The notes below the pieces were generated by a model that saw nothing but the letters and a program-made list of their open reading frames with translations, had not been told where the DNA came from and ran no database searches. Position numbers and translations under genes: made by a program. Below, piece by piece: positions 5,091 through 5,207 of a stretch of DNA of 5,207 nucleotides. The stretch lies in NCBI GenBank assembly GCA_964471665.1, contig CAYYHG010000181.1, positions 1 to 5,207 of the forward strand. Reading direction: 5' to 3'. Origin of the DNA: SW-9-67-25 sp964471665. Its GTDB lineage: Archaea; Halobacteriota; Halobacteria; Halobacteriales; Haloarculaceae. How positions within the stretch are numbered: the stretch's first letter is position 1; every line of letters begins with the position of its first letter.

Positions 5091-5096
5091 GTTTTT
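5091..5096 (+). terminator. T-run after the alcohol dehydrogenase
   Basis: GTTTTT occurs 30 bases after the dehydrogenase stop codon, directly behind a GC-rich stretch (ccgcggccgactg). Archaeal RNA polymerase commonly terminates at such T-runs. No strong hairpin is required or seen. Confidence 0.45.
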
Positions 5097-5139
5097 CCAC
5101 GAGACAAACCGACGGACTCGTTCCGAGCGGTCAGCGGAC

Positions 5140-5178
5140 AATATATTCGACCCCACTACTGATACTGTCGGCTATAAG
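5140..5178 (+). promoter_or_regulatory. promoter-like region for a gene beyond the right edge
   Basis: Two TATA-like boxes are present, AATATATT (5140-5147) and CTATAAG (5172-5178). The second is flanked by the inverted half-sites gatactg (5161-5167) and cagtatc (5187-5193). From the second box transcription would begin near 5200. In-frame GTG codons at 5182 or 5205 could be starts, but too little sequence remains to judge the gene. Confidence 0.4.
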
Positions 5179-5207
5179 CCCGTGAGCAGTATCGGCACCC
5201 CGGGGTG

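Noticed and set aside
1..5207. CRISPR array, tRNA or rRNA genes
   Set aside because: No regularly spaced repeats, cloverleaf-like segment or conserved rRNA sequence was seen on reading both strands.

Overview
The window is high-GC archaeal DNA from a haloarchaeon (class Halobacteria). The proteins are rich in Asp and Glu, one regulator carries the HTH_10 (Bat-type) DNA-binding domain typical of haloarchaea, and several start codons sit about 26 bases after a TATA-like box, as expected for leaderless archaeal transcripts. I do not recognise the exact species.

Left part (1-1521): two divergent acyl-CoA genes share a 135-base promoter region. On the minus strand is the N-terminal third of a B12-dependent acyl-CoA mutase of the methylmalonyl-CoA mutase large-subunit family, cut by the window edge. 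On the plus strand is a crotonase-fold (enoyl-CoA hydratase/isomerase) protein that lacks both classical catalytic glutamates. An imperfect palindrome lies midway between the two TATA boxes.

Middle (1522-2131): an AT-richer stretch (47% GC by hand count over 1741-2040, against roughly 65-80% in lines counted from the crotonase gene). It has a 17-bp perfect inverted repeat, a strong short hairpin and, on the minus strand, a 59-residue protein with two CxxC pairs that looks like a haloarchaeal zinc-ribbon microprotein.

Right part (2132-5061): a minus-strand alpha/beta hydrolase with an Asp nucleophile, a minus-strand HTH_10 regulator just upstream of it, and a divergent plus-strand zinc alcohol dehydrogenase. 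A 14-bp sequence occurs identically in front of the hydrolase and midway between the divergent regulator and dehydrogenase promoters. The simplest reading is a small regulated module in which the regulator controls both enzymes for oxidation or hydrolysis of an unknown organic substrate. This is inferred from context, not shown.

The last 146 bases contain the 3' end of the dehydrogenase transcript (T-run) and TATA-like sequences pointing to a gene that begins at or beyond the right edge.
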